Shown here: in pieces, positions 40,018-47,115 of the stretch
How the letters are laid out: each line of letters starts with the position of its first letter
Numbering within the stretch: the stretch's first letter is position 1
Assembly (NCBI RefSeq): GCF_010974825.1
Contig: NZ_JAAILA010000009.1
Location: 1 to 60,590 of the forward strand
Reading direction: 5' to 3'
From: Aeromonas rivipollensis
Lineage (GTDB): Bacteria; Pseudomonadota; Gammaproteobacteria; Enterobacterales; Aeromonadaceae
Length of the DNA stretch: 60,590 bases
Notes under the pieces: model-generated
What the model was told of the DNA's origin: nothing
Seen by the model: the letters and a program-made list of their open reading frames with translations, nothing else
Databases searched by the model: none
Translations under genes and position numbers: made by a program

Positions 40018-40245
40018 TCACCCCCGCTTGGCTTTGTTGCGGCGCTTGGTGGCGGCACGCTGACGCTGTGCGGCCCGGTCATTGCGCGGGTTTGATACTG
40101 GGCAGCTTCGGTTTTTCATAGCAATGGCCGAGCGAGAGGGGCCAACCCAGGCGCGCATGCCAGCCAGCATGGCAAGGCGAACTTGCAAGCGCAGTGTGGT
40201 GCCGAGCTGGCGCGCCATGTAGAACGTGGTGGAGAACAGGCTCAT
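40018..40245 (-). CDS. Small basic protein, 75 aa
   Basis: Starts MSLFSTTFYMARQL; the C-terminal half is rich in Arg, Lys and Ala (RQRAATKRRNKAKRG) and probably binds nucleic acid. It overlaps its upstream neighbour (ATGA). Not recognised. Confidence 0.5.
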   Translation of the reverse strand: MSLFSTTFYMARQLGTTLRLQVRLAMLAGMRAWVGPSRSAIAMKNRSCPVSNPRNDRAAQRQRAATKRRNKAKRG

Positions 40246-40535
40246 GCAGCCACCGCCTTGGCCGCAACAGCCTCGGTGGTGGGGAACGGGGTCAGGTGGT
40301 AATGCCACACCTGCTTACCGTCGATGTTCTGGCAGTCGGCGTGTTTCACCCAGCCGTGGCAGCAGACTTCGCGCAGGCGTGCGCTGATGGCTGCCTGGGT
40401 GTCGGCGTGGCCGTAGCGGCTCCAGCACTCGCGCTCGATGTCACGCAGGGTGCGGGCCTTGCCGTCGCTCATTACGGCGATAACGCGCCCCAACTGGGTC
40501 GCGATGGATAGATCTCGGGTATGCGGTTTGGTCAT
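40242..40535 (-). CDS. Winged-helix-like protein, 97 aa
   Basis: Residues 10-70 (QLGRVIAVMSDGKARTLRDI, then HADTQAAISARLREV) have the pattern of a winged helix seen in many small phage early proteins. The recurrent leader AGGACCCAGACC precedes the ATG. Specific function unknown. Confidence 0.55.
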   Translation of the reverse strand: MTKPHTRDLSIATQLGRVIAVMSDGKARTLRDIERECWSRYGHADTQAAISARLREVCCHGWVKHADCQNIDGKQVWHYHLTPFPTTEAVAAKAVAA

Positions 40536-40611
40536 GGTCTGGGTCCTTTGGTCAAACTGCCGGGTGGTCTAGGTCCGGCACTGGCAATGGTACGGGGCGC
40601 TACCCCCTGTG

Positions 40612-40914
40612 TCACTGGTTGGCAAGGCCCTCCCCTTCTAAGTTATCCACAGCTCCAAACGCAACACCATGCCGCAACACCAGCACTGGCGCGGCTCTCA
40701 GCCGTGCAGCTTCCTCCGCCACTCGCTCCGGCGTCATGCTCTGCACCAGCCAATGCCCTGCGCCACGCTGCTGATCGGTGCGCCCCAGCGCATCGATCTC
40801 GTCGGCCACCTCGAGCTGCACCCGCTCCCCGCACCAGCCCCGCACGGCGGGGTAGATCACCACCCGGCAGAACTTCGCAGCCACGACCGCGGCACTCACA
40901 TCAGGATTGAACAT
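40612..40914 (-). CDS. Hypothetical early protein, 100 aa
   Basis: Mixed alpha/beta with no recognised motif; the N terminus is Val/Ala-rich. Its start overlaps the end of the P-like gene by 14 bp. A perfect DnaA-box sequence lies within it (40643). Confidence 0.45.
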   Translation of the reverse strand: MFNPDVSAAVVAAKFCRVVIYPAVRGWCGERVQLEVADEIDALGRTDQQRGAGHWLVQSMTPERVAEEAARLRAAPVLVLRHGVAFGAVDNLEGEGLANQ

Positions 40915-41572
40915 TGGCCAGCCCTCCCCGCTTGAACAGCGCCTTCAGGCTTTCCACGCCGCGCTGGCCGGTCTGTTGGTAAAACTCTGGGCTGTGCTGG
41001 ATCTGCTCTCTGGTCGGCAGCCCCTTGCGCACCTGGGCCCCCAGATCCTCCCCGGCGACAACCCGGCGCAGCAGCTGGGCGTATGCCTGCTCGAACACTG
41101 GCCGGTAGGCATCCAGCCCCAGGGTCTGGCGCTCCCAGCTCGTCGCCTTGGCCGCGAGCTCCACCGCGGGATGGGTAAACCGGCGGGTGCGCACCTCGAC
41201 CAGCGCCGTCTCCAGCGTCGGCAGTCCCAGCGACTCTGGCGTTATCTCGCACCACTTGATGAACATCCCAGGGCTCGGAAAAAACGGGATCCCCTGAGAT
41301 CGGGCAACCCGCATACCCTGAGCCAGCTGATCACGACTGGTGCAATTGGCCTCAACCAGCGCAACCGTCCACTCCCGAAGCGCTCGTTCCTGCACCTGCG
41401 GGGTGGGAAACGAACGCAGCCAGGCAGGAAAGATCACCTTGAGCTGCTCGAGCAACTTGCTCACCACCTGGGTATCCCGGTCGGTCACGGAGGCGGCAAC
41501 AGGGCGAACTGGCACGGCCTGGATCTCGCTCGGCATGCTGGCCAGGACCTCGCTCAACGGTTTCATGGTCAT
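40901..41572 (-). CDS. Lambda P-like helicase loader, 223 aa
   Basis: Starts MTMKPLSEVLA. The region FPAWLRSFPTPQVQERALRE followed by GMRVARSQGIPFFPSPGMFI is the core of the phage P family, which brings the host DnaB helicase to the origin. The gene follows the O-like gene directly (start and stop overlap at 41572), as in lambda. Length is typical. Confidence 0.8.
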   Translation of the reverse strand: MTMKPLSEVLASMPSEIQAVPVRPVAASVTDRDTQVVSKLLEQLKVIFPAWLRSFPTPQVQERALREWTVALVEANCTSRDQLAQGMRVARSQGIPFFPSPGMFIKWCEITPESLGLPTLETALVEVRTRRFTHPAVELAAKATSWERQTLGLDAYRPVFEQAYAQLLRRVVAGEDLGAQVRKGLPTREQIQHSPEFYQQTGQRGVESLKALFKRGGLANVQS

Positions 41573-42585
41573 CAGTACCCCTCCTGGATCAGCTGATTGA
41601 GCTTGTCGGCGGTCATGGTCTTGGTCAGATCCCACTCGTCGCCGCGCACCGGTTGGCGCACCACCCCGGCACGCTTGGCGGTGAGCTTGTCCCACTGCTT
41701 GCGCAGGGTCTTGGGGCACAGCACGTTGGCTGACCAGAAGGGATCGAGGTTGGTCCATTTGAACAGCGAGCAGATTTCGTGATGGGTTCGCCCGTCCTGC
41801 ACCCGCATCAGGCGGATCTCGTTCGCCCACTGCGCCCAGTTGGGGGCCTTGGCAGTCGGGTTCACCACCAAGACCTTACCGTGAATGAACTCGGCTGCCG
41901 TCAGGTCATCCTGGGTACCCCAGAACTTTCCACTCGGGGTCTGCACGGCGGCATCGGGTCGGACCTTCTCGGCGGGAGGAGAAACCGACTCATCGCCCCC
42001 GGCGTCGAGGAGCGCGTCAGCGTTCTTCGACGAAGAGGGTTTAAGATCTTTGTTTTTATTGTCTTTGGTAAGACTGTCTTGGGTGTTGGGTGTTTTCGCC
42101 TGGTTTGAAAGGTCAAAATACCCAGAAATCTGGGTGATTTTACCCGGATTTTTTTGGGTGTTTTTACCCGGATTTTTCTCTTGGGCGGTAGGCGTTTTCG
42201 CCTGTTTTTCTCTGGAATATTCCCACTCACTCACCACTTTGTTCACGCCCACGATCTTCATGTGGCCGTGCTTTTCGAGGGTGATGATGTGACGACGGGA
42301 CAACACCTGAAGAGCCTTGTTCACATCCGACGGGTCCATGTCGCACAGCTCGGCCAGATACGTATTCGTGAGCCGGTCCTGCTTCTTGTTCCAGCCATAG
42401 GTGGAGTAGATCACCGCATCAAGCACGTTGAGCTCGCGACCAGCCATGCGCAGCCTGCACTTGGCCTTCTGGATCTCGTTTGCCGTGCGGGTGAACCCAT
42501 CATCAAGATCTGCGACCACGCGGGCCTCCTTCTGAGGGGGGGTATGTGGGGCACTGGGCCCCGGGAATTTGATAACGGCGCTCAT
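41572..42585 (-). CDS. Replication initiator (lambda O-like), 337 aa
   Basis: Starts MSAVIKFPG at 42585. The N-terminal domain (about 30-125: DDGFTRTANEIQKAKCRL, DRLTNTYLAELCDMDPSDVN) is a winged-helix origin-binding domain like O. The middle is low-complexity and contains repeated peptides (QAKTP, KNPGKxTQ) encoded by DNA repeats (42092-42204). The C-terminal part resembles the helicase-loader-contacting domain. As in lambda, the replication origin would lie inside this gene. Confidence 0.8.
   Translation of the reverse strand: MSAVIKFPGPSAPHTPPQKEARVVADLDDGFTRTANEIQKAKCRLRMAGRELNVLDAVIYSTYGWNKKQDRLTNTYLAELCDMDPSDVNKALQVLSRRHIITLEKHGHMKIVGVNKVVSEWEYSREKQAKTPTAQEKNPGKNTQKNPGKITQISGYFDLSNQAKTPNTQDSLTKDNKNKDLKPSSSKNADALLDAGGDESVSPPAEKVRPDAAVQTPSGKFWGTQDDLTAAEFIHGKVLVVNPTAKAPNWAQWANEIRLMRVQDGRTHHEICSLFKWTNLDPFWSANVLCPKTLRKQWDKLTAKRAGVVRQPVRGDEWDLTKTMTADKLNQLIQEGY
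42092..42204. other. Candidate replication origin: iterons inside the O-like gene
   Basis: TTTTACCCGGATTTTT occurs at 42138-42153 and 42162-42177 (24-bp period). GTTTTCGCCTG occurs at 42092-42102 and 42194-42204, framing them. ACCCAG-AAAT-CTGGGT (42119-42134) is an inverted repeat. The tract is AT-rich within a GC-rich gene. Confidence 0.65.
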
Positions 42586-44219
42586 GCGGCCACCTCCTGC
42601 GCATCTGCGCACATCTCTGGTAGGTTGGCGCGCACCAGGGCAGCCGCAACGGGCGGGCATACTGCATTGCCGCAGCGGGCAACCTGAGCGGCCTTGGTGA
42701 ACTTCTTGCCGCTGGCGTCTCGATCGATGACATAGGTATCCAAGAACCCCTGAGCAGGGAAAAGCTCATGGGGCTCCAGCATCCGCATGCCTATATCGAC
42801 GATCTGGTAATCCTCGCCGCGCACGGTGACCAGACCGAAGCGATCCCGGGTGGTCACGGTGTGGAGAGGCTCAGAGCAGGGGATAGTCGAATCTGTCCCG
42901 TAATACTTGAGCAGGAAGGCTCGAACCTCACCGACATGCAGCCCGCCAGCAGTAATGGTGGGCATGGGCTCGATCACTGGCTGGCCGTCTTGGCAGGTAC
43001 CACGCAGTTTTACAAGGTGGCTGGTCACCAGCGCATTGTGGTCAACCGTGGTCACGGTAGGCAGCGGCTGGGTCAGTTCTGCGCCCACCACGCCTGTGTA
43101 GTGTTTGGCAAGGGAAGCGAGCACAAGCTGGCTTTTGTCAGCCTTGGCCATGACTGTGCCCAGGGGGCCTTCCACTGATTGGCCGACCGAGTTACCGAAC
43201 TGGCGAGCAATAACCGGCGCCACGAGAGCGAAGTGGCCCCCTTTCACTTCTGCGCAGATGGTGCGCAGTGGCTCATCAGCCAGCATGTTGCGCTGGTTAC
43301 TGGCGTTGGCATGTTCGGTGATGAAGGGGGAAAGTGCTGAAGCGTGGTCTACAGGCACGATGAACGGCTCGGCGGCATTGATGACGAACCGCTCCACCCC
43401 CTTGGCAATCCTGCGCATCGTGGCTTCTGCCAAGGGGCGCTTTACCTTGAGCCCTTGGGCTTTGGCCTCTGCCTGAGTGAGGAAAATGCTGGGGCATGGG
43501 ATCGACCAGTCGATGATGTCGGCAGCAGTGCGCCATGGCAGCAGCTTGCCTGATTTCACCTCTGTACTGGCTGGGTCGCCATGGGTCGGCTTGGGCCACA
43601 CGATGGGTGCGCCATCCCGGCGTGCGATCAGGAACAGGCGCTTGCGGATGGTGGGGGTGCCATAGTCACAGGCGCGCAGCTCACGCCACTCCACTTTGTA
43701 GCCTTGGCGGCGCAGGGCATTGATGAAGCTGTTGAAGGTGCGCCCCTTCTTGGCCGGGTCCGGACGAGCGTTGCCCTCAGCATCGATCAGCAGCGGCCCC
43801 CAGGTCTGAAACTCTTCCACGTTTTCCAACATAATCACCCGAGGGCGAACAGTCGCGGCCCAGCGCAGGGTGACCCACGCCAGCCCCCGGATCTTCTTGC
43901 TGACCGGGGTCGAGCCCTTGGCCTTGGAGAAGTGCTTGCAGTCGGGAGACAGCCAGACCAGCCCAACCGGGCGGCCGGCAACCACATCGCGCGGAACGAT
44001 ATCCCAAACCGATTCGCAGTAGTGCTCCGTGCCTGGATGATTGACCGTGTGCATGGAGATCGCGTCGGGGTCGTGGTTGATGGCGATCTCCGGGCTGCGG
44101 CCCAGCGCCATCTCGATCCCGGTAGACGCCCCGCCGCCACCGGCGAAGTTGTCCACGACGATCTCGTCGAACAGGTTGAAGGTGTGGCGGCAGATTGAGG
44201 CGACTTGTGACTTACGCAT
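42582..44219 (-). CDS. C5-cytosine DNA methyltransferase, 545 aa
   Basis: All main motifs are visible: motif I DNFAGGGGASTGIEMAL, motif IV WLSPDCKHFSKAKG with the catalytic Cys (SPDC in place of PCQ), motif VI ENVEEF, motif VIII RKRLF, and motif X-like VARCGNAVCPPVAAAL near the C terminus. AGGAGG lies before the ATG. It is longer than the usual 330-400 aa, with a long target-recognition region (about 230-430). No restriction enzyme is nearby, so protection of phage DNA is the likely role. Confidence 0.9.
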   Translation of the reverse strand: MRKSQVASICRHTFNLFDEIVVDNFAGGGGASTGIEMALGRSPEIAINHDPDAISMHTVNHPGTEHYCESVWDIVPRDVVAGRPVGLVWLSPDCKHFSKAKGSTPVSKKIRGLAWVTLRWAATVRPRVIMLENVEEFQTWGPLLIDAEGNARPDPAKKGRTFNSFINALRRQGYKVEWRELRACDYGTPTIRKRLFLIARRDGAPIVWPKPTHGDPASTEVKSGKLLPWRTAADIIDWSIPCPSIFLTQAEAKAQGLKVKRPLAEATMRRIAKGVERFVINAAEPFIVPVDHASALSPFITEHANASNQRNMLADEPLRTICAEVKGGHFALVAPVIARQFGNSVGQSVEGPLGTVMAKADKSQLVLASLAKHYTGVVGAELTQPLPTVTTVDHNALVTSHLVKLRGTCQDGQPVIEPMPTITAGGLHVGEVRAFLLKYYGTDSTIPCSEPLHTVTTRDRFGLVTVRGEDYQIVDIGMRMLEPHELFPAQGFLDTYVIDRDASGKKFTKAAQVARCGNAVCPPVAAALVRANLPEMCADAQEVAA

Positions 44220-44367
44220 GGAGCACCTCCTGCTCGGCGTACTCGCAAGCGGGGCACTCATAGGTGTAACCGTCAGTGCCGGATCGCAGCTCACAGCCGC
44301 ACAGCGGGCAGTGGTTGAGGTCATGCGGCAAAGAGTGGCCCCCATGGGCCATGGTTGAATTGGTCAT
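44212..44367 (-). CDS. Lar-like zinc-ribbon protein, 51 aa
   Basis: A short ORF starting MTNSTMAHGG, preceded by AGGACCCAGCA. Two CxxC pairs (CPLC at 20-23 and CPAC at 38-41) form a zinc ribbon of the restriction-alleviation (Lar) type. It overlaps the methyltransferase start by 8 bp, which fits a joint anti-restriction role. Confidence 0.6.
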   Translation of the reverse strand: MTNSTMAHGGHSLPHDLNHCPLCGCELRSGTDGYTYECPACEYAEQEVLHA

Positions 44368-44417
44368 TGCTGGGTCCTGTTGTATTGCTGCCCGGTGGTG
44401 AGACGGGCCAAAGAGGG

Positions 44418-44636
44418 TTATGCGCTGGGTTGTGCTTCGGCACGCTCCAGGGTGCGGGCTTCCAGCTCGCGGGCAAGGCGAACGGCTTGGCGATCGGTTC
44501 CTGCGGCGTGCGCGGTCGAGATCAGCGGCTCGTCGAGGGCTAGGGCCAGCTCGTGCATGACCGACTTCAGGATGATGTTGTCGCGATCGCTGACGTGCTG
44601 GGATGCCGGGCGCGGCGGACGGTGTTGCATGGTCAT
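44418..44636 (-). CDS. Hypothetical early protein, 72 aa
   Basis: Helical, polar, with an Arg/Glu/Ala-rich C terminus. GGGAGGTAACCC precedes the ATG. No motif recognised. Confidence 0.5.
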   Translation of the reverse strand: MTMQHRPPRPASQHVSDRDNIILKSVMHELALALDEPLISTAHAAGTDRQAVRLARELEARTLERAEAQPSA

Positions 44637-44639
44637 GGG

Positions 44640-45029
44640 TTACCTCCCGAGGACAAAGTTGATGAGTTTTTGCAGGGGGCGCAGCGGGCGCTCCTCGTTG
44701 TAGGCGGCCTCGTCTTCTTGGCTGAACTGGAGCAGGCCGCGCTCGGGCAGGCCGGAGCCCTCCAGGATCTCCTCGACGGTCACGGGCGGAAAACCCTGCT
44801 CCAGCAAGCTCCGATTGGCCCGTTTAACGGCCCTCGCCAATATGGTGGGCTCGTGCTGAGATATGGCCTGGAGCAGGATCAGCAGCGAGGTGCGGGCAAA
44901 TGCGGTTTCGGTCATGCCACACTCGGCGCCTACTTCCTGCCATACCTGGCGCTGAGCTGGGGTGCCGCGCACCCGCAGCGGGGAGCGGGTGCTCATATTT
45001 TCATGATCGGGGAGCGATACTCTTCCCAT
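44640..45029 (-). CDS. Early protein, 129 aa, possibly ribbon-helix-helix
   Basis: The segment RSPLRVRGTPAQRQVWQEVG followed by ETAFARTSLLILLQA looks like a ribbon-helix-helix (MobC/DUF-like) DNA-binding fold. The rest is helical and acidic. GAGGACCAACCCC precedes the ATG. It is the second gene after cro. Confidence 0.5.
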   Translation of the reverse strand: MGRVSLPDHENMSTRSPLRVRGTPAQRQVWQEVGAECGMTETAFARTSLLILLQAISQHEPTILARAVKRANRSLLEQGFPPVTVEEILEGSGLPERGLLQFSQEDEAAYNEERPLRPLQKLINFVLGR

Positions 45030-45070
45030 GGGGTTGGTCCTCTATGTTGGGTGGAAAAGCTGGCCGGTGG

Positions 45071-45286
45071 TCAGGCGGCCTGCTGGGTAGAATGGTCTTG
45101 CTCCTTGAGCAGGGGGTAATCCTCCAGGCCCAGCCGCAGCTCGCCGTTGCTGGCGATGACAAAGCTGACTGCATGCTGGGCAGGGATCACCTCCCCCCAC
45201 TTCACGGCAAGACTGCGGGAAATACCGATCGCTTTCATGGCGCGGGCCATATTGCCGAAATAGCCGATTACTTCATGTTTCTTCAT
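45071..45286 (-). CDS. cro: Cro-like repressor, 71 aa
   Basis: The start MKKHEVIGYFGNMARAMKAI at 45286 follows AGGACCCAGACCA. The pattern xKKxxVIxxFGxxxxxxKAxGIS, then VKWGEVIP, is that of P22 Cro, a small helix-turn-helix repressor. It is the first gene of the minus-strand early operon, with a strong promoter and operator in front (45318-45346), and diverges from the repressor gene. It should shut down the repressor and modulate early transcription. Confidence 0.85.
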   Translation of the reverse strand: MKKHEVIGYFGNMARAMKAIGISRSLAVKWGEVIPAQHAVSFVIASNGELRLGLEDYPLLKEQDHSTQQAA

Positions 45287-45317
45287 TGGTCTGGGTCCTG
45301 TGCATGGTGACATGCAA

Positions 45318-45346
45318 ATGATGTCCTCTATAGAGAACGATGTCAA
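45318..45346 (-). promoter_or_regulatory. Early promoter PR (cro operon)
   Basis: TTGACA (45346-45341) and CATCAT (45323-45318) on the minus strand with 17 bp between them. An operator fills the spacer. Confidence 0.7.
45323..45338. promoter_or_regulatory. Operator OR1
   Basis: GTCCTCTATAGAGAAC: near-palindrome around CTCTATAGAG. The same element occurs at 45390-45405, 46134-46149 and 46162-46177. Confidence 0.75.
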
Positions 45347-45389
45347 TCTTCAACGTCTCCCAAAGTGATCAGTCAAGGAATTACAATTT

Positions 45390-45405
45390 AGTCTCTAAAG
45401 AGAAC
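45390..45405. promoter_or_regulatory. Operator OR2
   Basis: AGTCTCTAAAGAGAAC lies 13 bp before the repressor ATG and just after a TACAAT (45382-45387) that may be the -10 of the repressor promoter, so binding here would autoregulate. Confidence 0.65.
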
Positions 45406-45417
45406 AAGAGGTTATTG

Positions 45418-46038
45418 ATGAAAACTTTCGGGCAACGCCTTGAGGAAAAGCTGCAAGAGTTGGGCATCAGCATGTCTGAGCTTGCGCGCCGTACCGGCTT
45501 ATCCAAGAGCGTGATTAGCAACACCATCAATAACCCGAATCGTGAAATGCGAGTGTCATCCCTGATTTCCATTGCCAGGGTGCTGAAGGTTGATCCCATA
45601 TGGCTATACACCGGCCGCAGCAGTGGTGATCTGCTGAACGACATTCAGTTCAATTCGGATAAAGTGCCGGTCTGGACCTTGGATGACGTGGGGAACCTGG
45701 CAACAGATATGCTGCCGAACATGAATAGCGGGCGGTATGTGGTGGCAGAGAACCAAAGCCACAGCATTGCCATCGAGGCCACAAACGATCACCTATCAAA
45801 ATCAGGCATTGTGGCCGGTGACATCTGCATCTTCAGCTTGGCTGACCGCACTCCAGAGGAGGGTGCTGTAATGCTGATCAGGCTCGAAAAGAATGATCAA
45901 GCGCGGCTGCTAAGGGCAATGTCGGGGATTGATGGATGGGTTTACGGTGTAGACGATCCAAGGCTTGGCACGGTCACATCCAGTGAGGCTATCGTGCTTG
46001 GCAAGTTGTCAGAACTGAGGCGCAACGAGATCAAGTAA
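45418..46038 (+). CDS. Phage repressor (CI-type) without autocleavage residues, 206 aa
   Basis: The start MKTFGQRLEEK is the first Met giving a complete helix-turn-helix domain (about 7-55, MSELARRTGLSKSVISNTIN). The C-terminal half follows the LexA/S24 fold (VPVWTLDDVG ... IVAGDICIFS ... AIVLGKLSEL). However, the cleavage Ala-Gly is Val91-Gly92, the catalytic Ser (usual GDSM) is replaced by His125 in TNDHLSK, and the catalytic Lys by Leu in QARLLRAM. The domain probably dimerises but cannot cut itself. It is divergent from cro and flanked by four operators. Confidence 0.85.
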   Translation: MKTFGQRLEEKLQELGISMSELARRTGLSKSVISNTINNPNREMRVSSLISIARVLKVDPIWLYTGRSSGDLLNDIQFNSDKVPVWTLDDVGNLATDMLPNMNSGRYVVAENQSHSIAIEATNDHLSKSGIVAGDICIFSLADRTPEEGAVMLIRLEKNDQARLLRAMSGIDGWVYGVDDPRLGTVTSSEAIVLGKLSELRRNEIK

Positions 46039-46062
46039 CCCCCCTCTCCTCTCCCTCCCCTT

Positions 46063-46084
46063 AACCCGCTTCGGCGGGTTTTTT
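46063..46084 (+). terminator. Repressor terminator
   Basis: AACCCGC-TTCG-GCGGGTT followed by TTTTG. Confidence 0.9.
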
Positions 46085-46123
46085 GTTGTTCAAAAAAAAT
46101 ATCGTTTATTTTAGAGATCGGTA

Positions 46124-46152
46124 TTGACCAATCGTTCTCTAAAGAATACAGT
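46124..46152 (+). promoter_or_regulatory. Early promoter PL
   Basis: TTGACC (46124-46129) and TACAGT (46147-46152) with 17 bp between them; OL1 covers the spacer and -10. It starts the rightward early operon. Confidence 0.7.
46134..46149. promoter_or_regulatory. Operator OL1
   Basis: GTTCTCTAAAGAATAC, overlapping the PL -10. Confidence 0.65.
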
Positions 46153-46161
46153 TTGCACATC

Positions 46162-46177
46162 GTCCTCTTGAGAGAAC
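46162..46177. promoter_or_regulatory. Operator OL2
   Basis: GTCCTCTTGAGAGAAC, 28 bp after OL1. It shares the GTyCTCT...AGAGAAC half-sites. Confidence 0.7.
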
Positions 46178-46490
46178 GACCAAGGCCGGGAGCAACAAGG
46201 GGCAGCGTGGAAGGCGGCCAATCGTGGTGAAGGTCTTGGGTAATGCCACACGAACGGTGAGAGCCCGGGCCGGAGACGTAACCGGCAAACCTCCGGATCT
46301 GGCGGAGTAAAAAGCCAGCAAAGAATTGAGTGCCACCCGGCAACAGGACCCAGCCCCAACCAGGGCAGTAGTGAAGCGCCTGACCAGCGCGGAAGAACGA
46401 CAAAGCCCCGCACAGGGCGGGGCTTTGACGGACCAGGGAACCACCCCCAGTCATTGCGCCGGGGGACCAACCCCAGCAACAGGACCCAGC
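46178..46490 (+). other. PL leader without a supported gene
   Basis: About 310 bp between OL2 and the first early gene. It holds a hairpin AAAGCCCCGC/GCGGGGCTTT (46402-46426) with few T residues, a smaller CTCCG/CGGAG hairpin, and orphan copies of the recurrent leader motif (AGGACCCAG at 46346, GGGGACCAACC near 46463) with no ORF behind them. They may mark deleted small genes or an antitermination leader. Confidence 0.5.
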
Positions 46491-46799
46491 ATGAATATGA
46501 ATAGTCAGGTGGGTATTAGCGAGGACCAACTCGCCAACAGGAGTGAATGTACCATGACCAAGCGCATTTTTTCCAGGGCCGCAAAACGCGCCGACCAGAT
46601 CGTTGCCTCCATCGCCGACCGCCTGAACGGCAACGCCGCTCGCCGCCGGGCCATCAAGCAGCGCCTGCACCTGGCCATGATGGCCACCGAGCAGCACCAC
46701 ATCGTCGCCGCCCGTGCTGCCCAGAAGCGCACCGCCGGCATCACCAAGCACAGCGCCCTCCTCCACTGGCGGGCCGAGTTCCACCGCAACGCCATCTGA
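46491..46799 (+). CDS. Basic protein in the N position, 102 aa
   Basis: The ATG at 46491 directly follows AGGACCCAGC; an alternative start is MTKRIFSR at 46554 behind CAGGAG. The product is basic and helical, with an Arg-rich stretch NAARRRAIKQRLH and a Lys/Arg-rich start of the second part. It is the first gene of the rightward early operon, where lambda-like phages encode the N antiterminator, and a boxA lies downstream. N-like function is inferred only from position, size and charge. Confidence 0.45.
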   Translation: MNMNSQVGISEDQLANRSECTMTKRIFSRAAKRADQIVASIADRLNGNAARRRAIKQRLHLAMMATEQHHIVAARAAQKRTAGITKHSALLHWRAEFHRNAI

Positions 46800-46809
46800 T
46801 AACAGGGTC

Positions 46810-46876
46810 GAGCCCTCCCCCGCATAGGGCTCAAGCCAAGACGCATTTAATAGACACCGCGAGTGTGTCTTGGCTT
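46810..46876 (+). other. Tandem stem-loops after the first early gene
   Basis: GAGCCCT/AGGGCTC (46810-46832) is followed without a gap by AAGCCAAGAC/GTCTTGGCTT (46833-46842 with 46867-46876). The second encloses an inner ACAC/GTGT. Both stems are perfect. Neither is followed by a T-run. Confidence 0.6.
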
Positions 46877-46902
46877 CTTGCAGCCTGAATTCAGGATTGC
46901 AC

Positions 46903-46914
46903 CGCTCTTTAACA
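46903..46914 (+). promoter_or_regulatory. boxA antitermination site (nut-like)
   Basis: CGCTCTTTAACA matches the boxA of rRNA operons and lambda nut sites, where NusB and S10 bind. A small hairpin ATCCC/GGGAT (46940-46959) follows 25 bp later in the place of boxB. Confidence 0.55.
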
Positions 46915-47007
46915 ACTCGGAACCGGCTCACAACCACGAATCCCGATGCCGGTAGGGATGCGCCGATACCCCGTTCAATCCGGAAGGCGGTGCGTGAACG
47001 TGAATGG

Positions 47008-47029
47008 TGGCCACTGGCAACAGTGGCCA
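47008..47029 (+). other. Perfect hairpin with GCAA tetraloop
   Basis: TGGCCACTG-GCAA-CAGTGGCCA: nine base pairs closed by a GNRA loop, about 85 bp before the Sel1 gene. A GNRA loop on a perfect stem suggests a structured RNA or a protein-binding site, not a terminator. Confidence 0.6.
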
Positions 47030-47115
47030 GCCTGGAGCCCCTTGCATCAGGGGGTTGCAGGCTGACAGCCGCCCCAAACAGATCCATAATGCCCCCTTCG
47101 AAACAAGGAGGGGTT

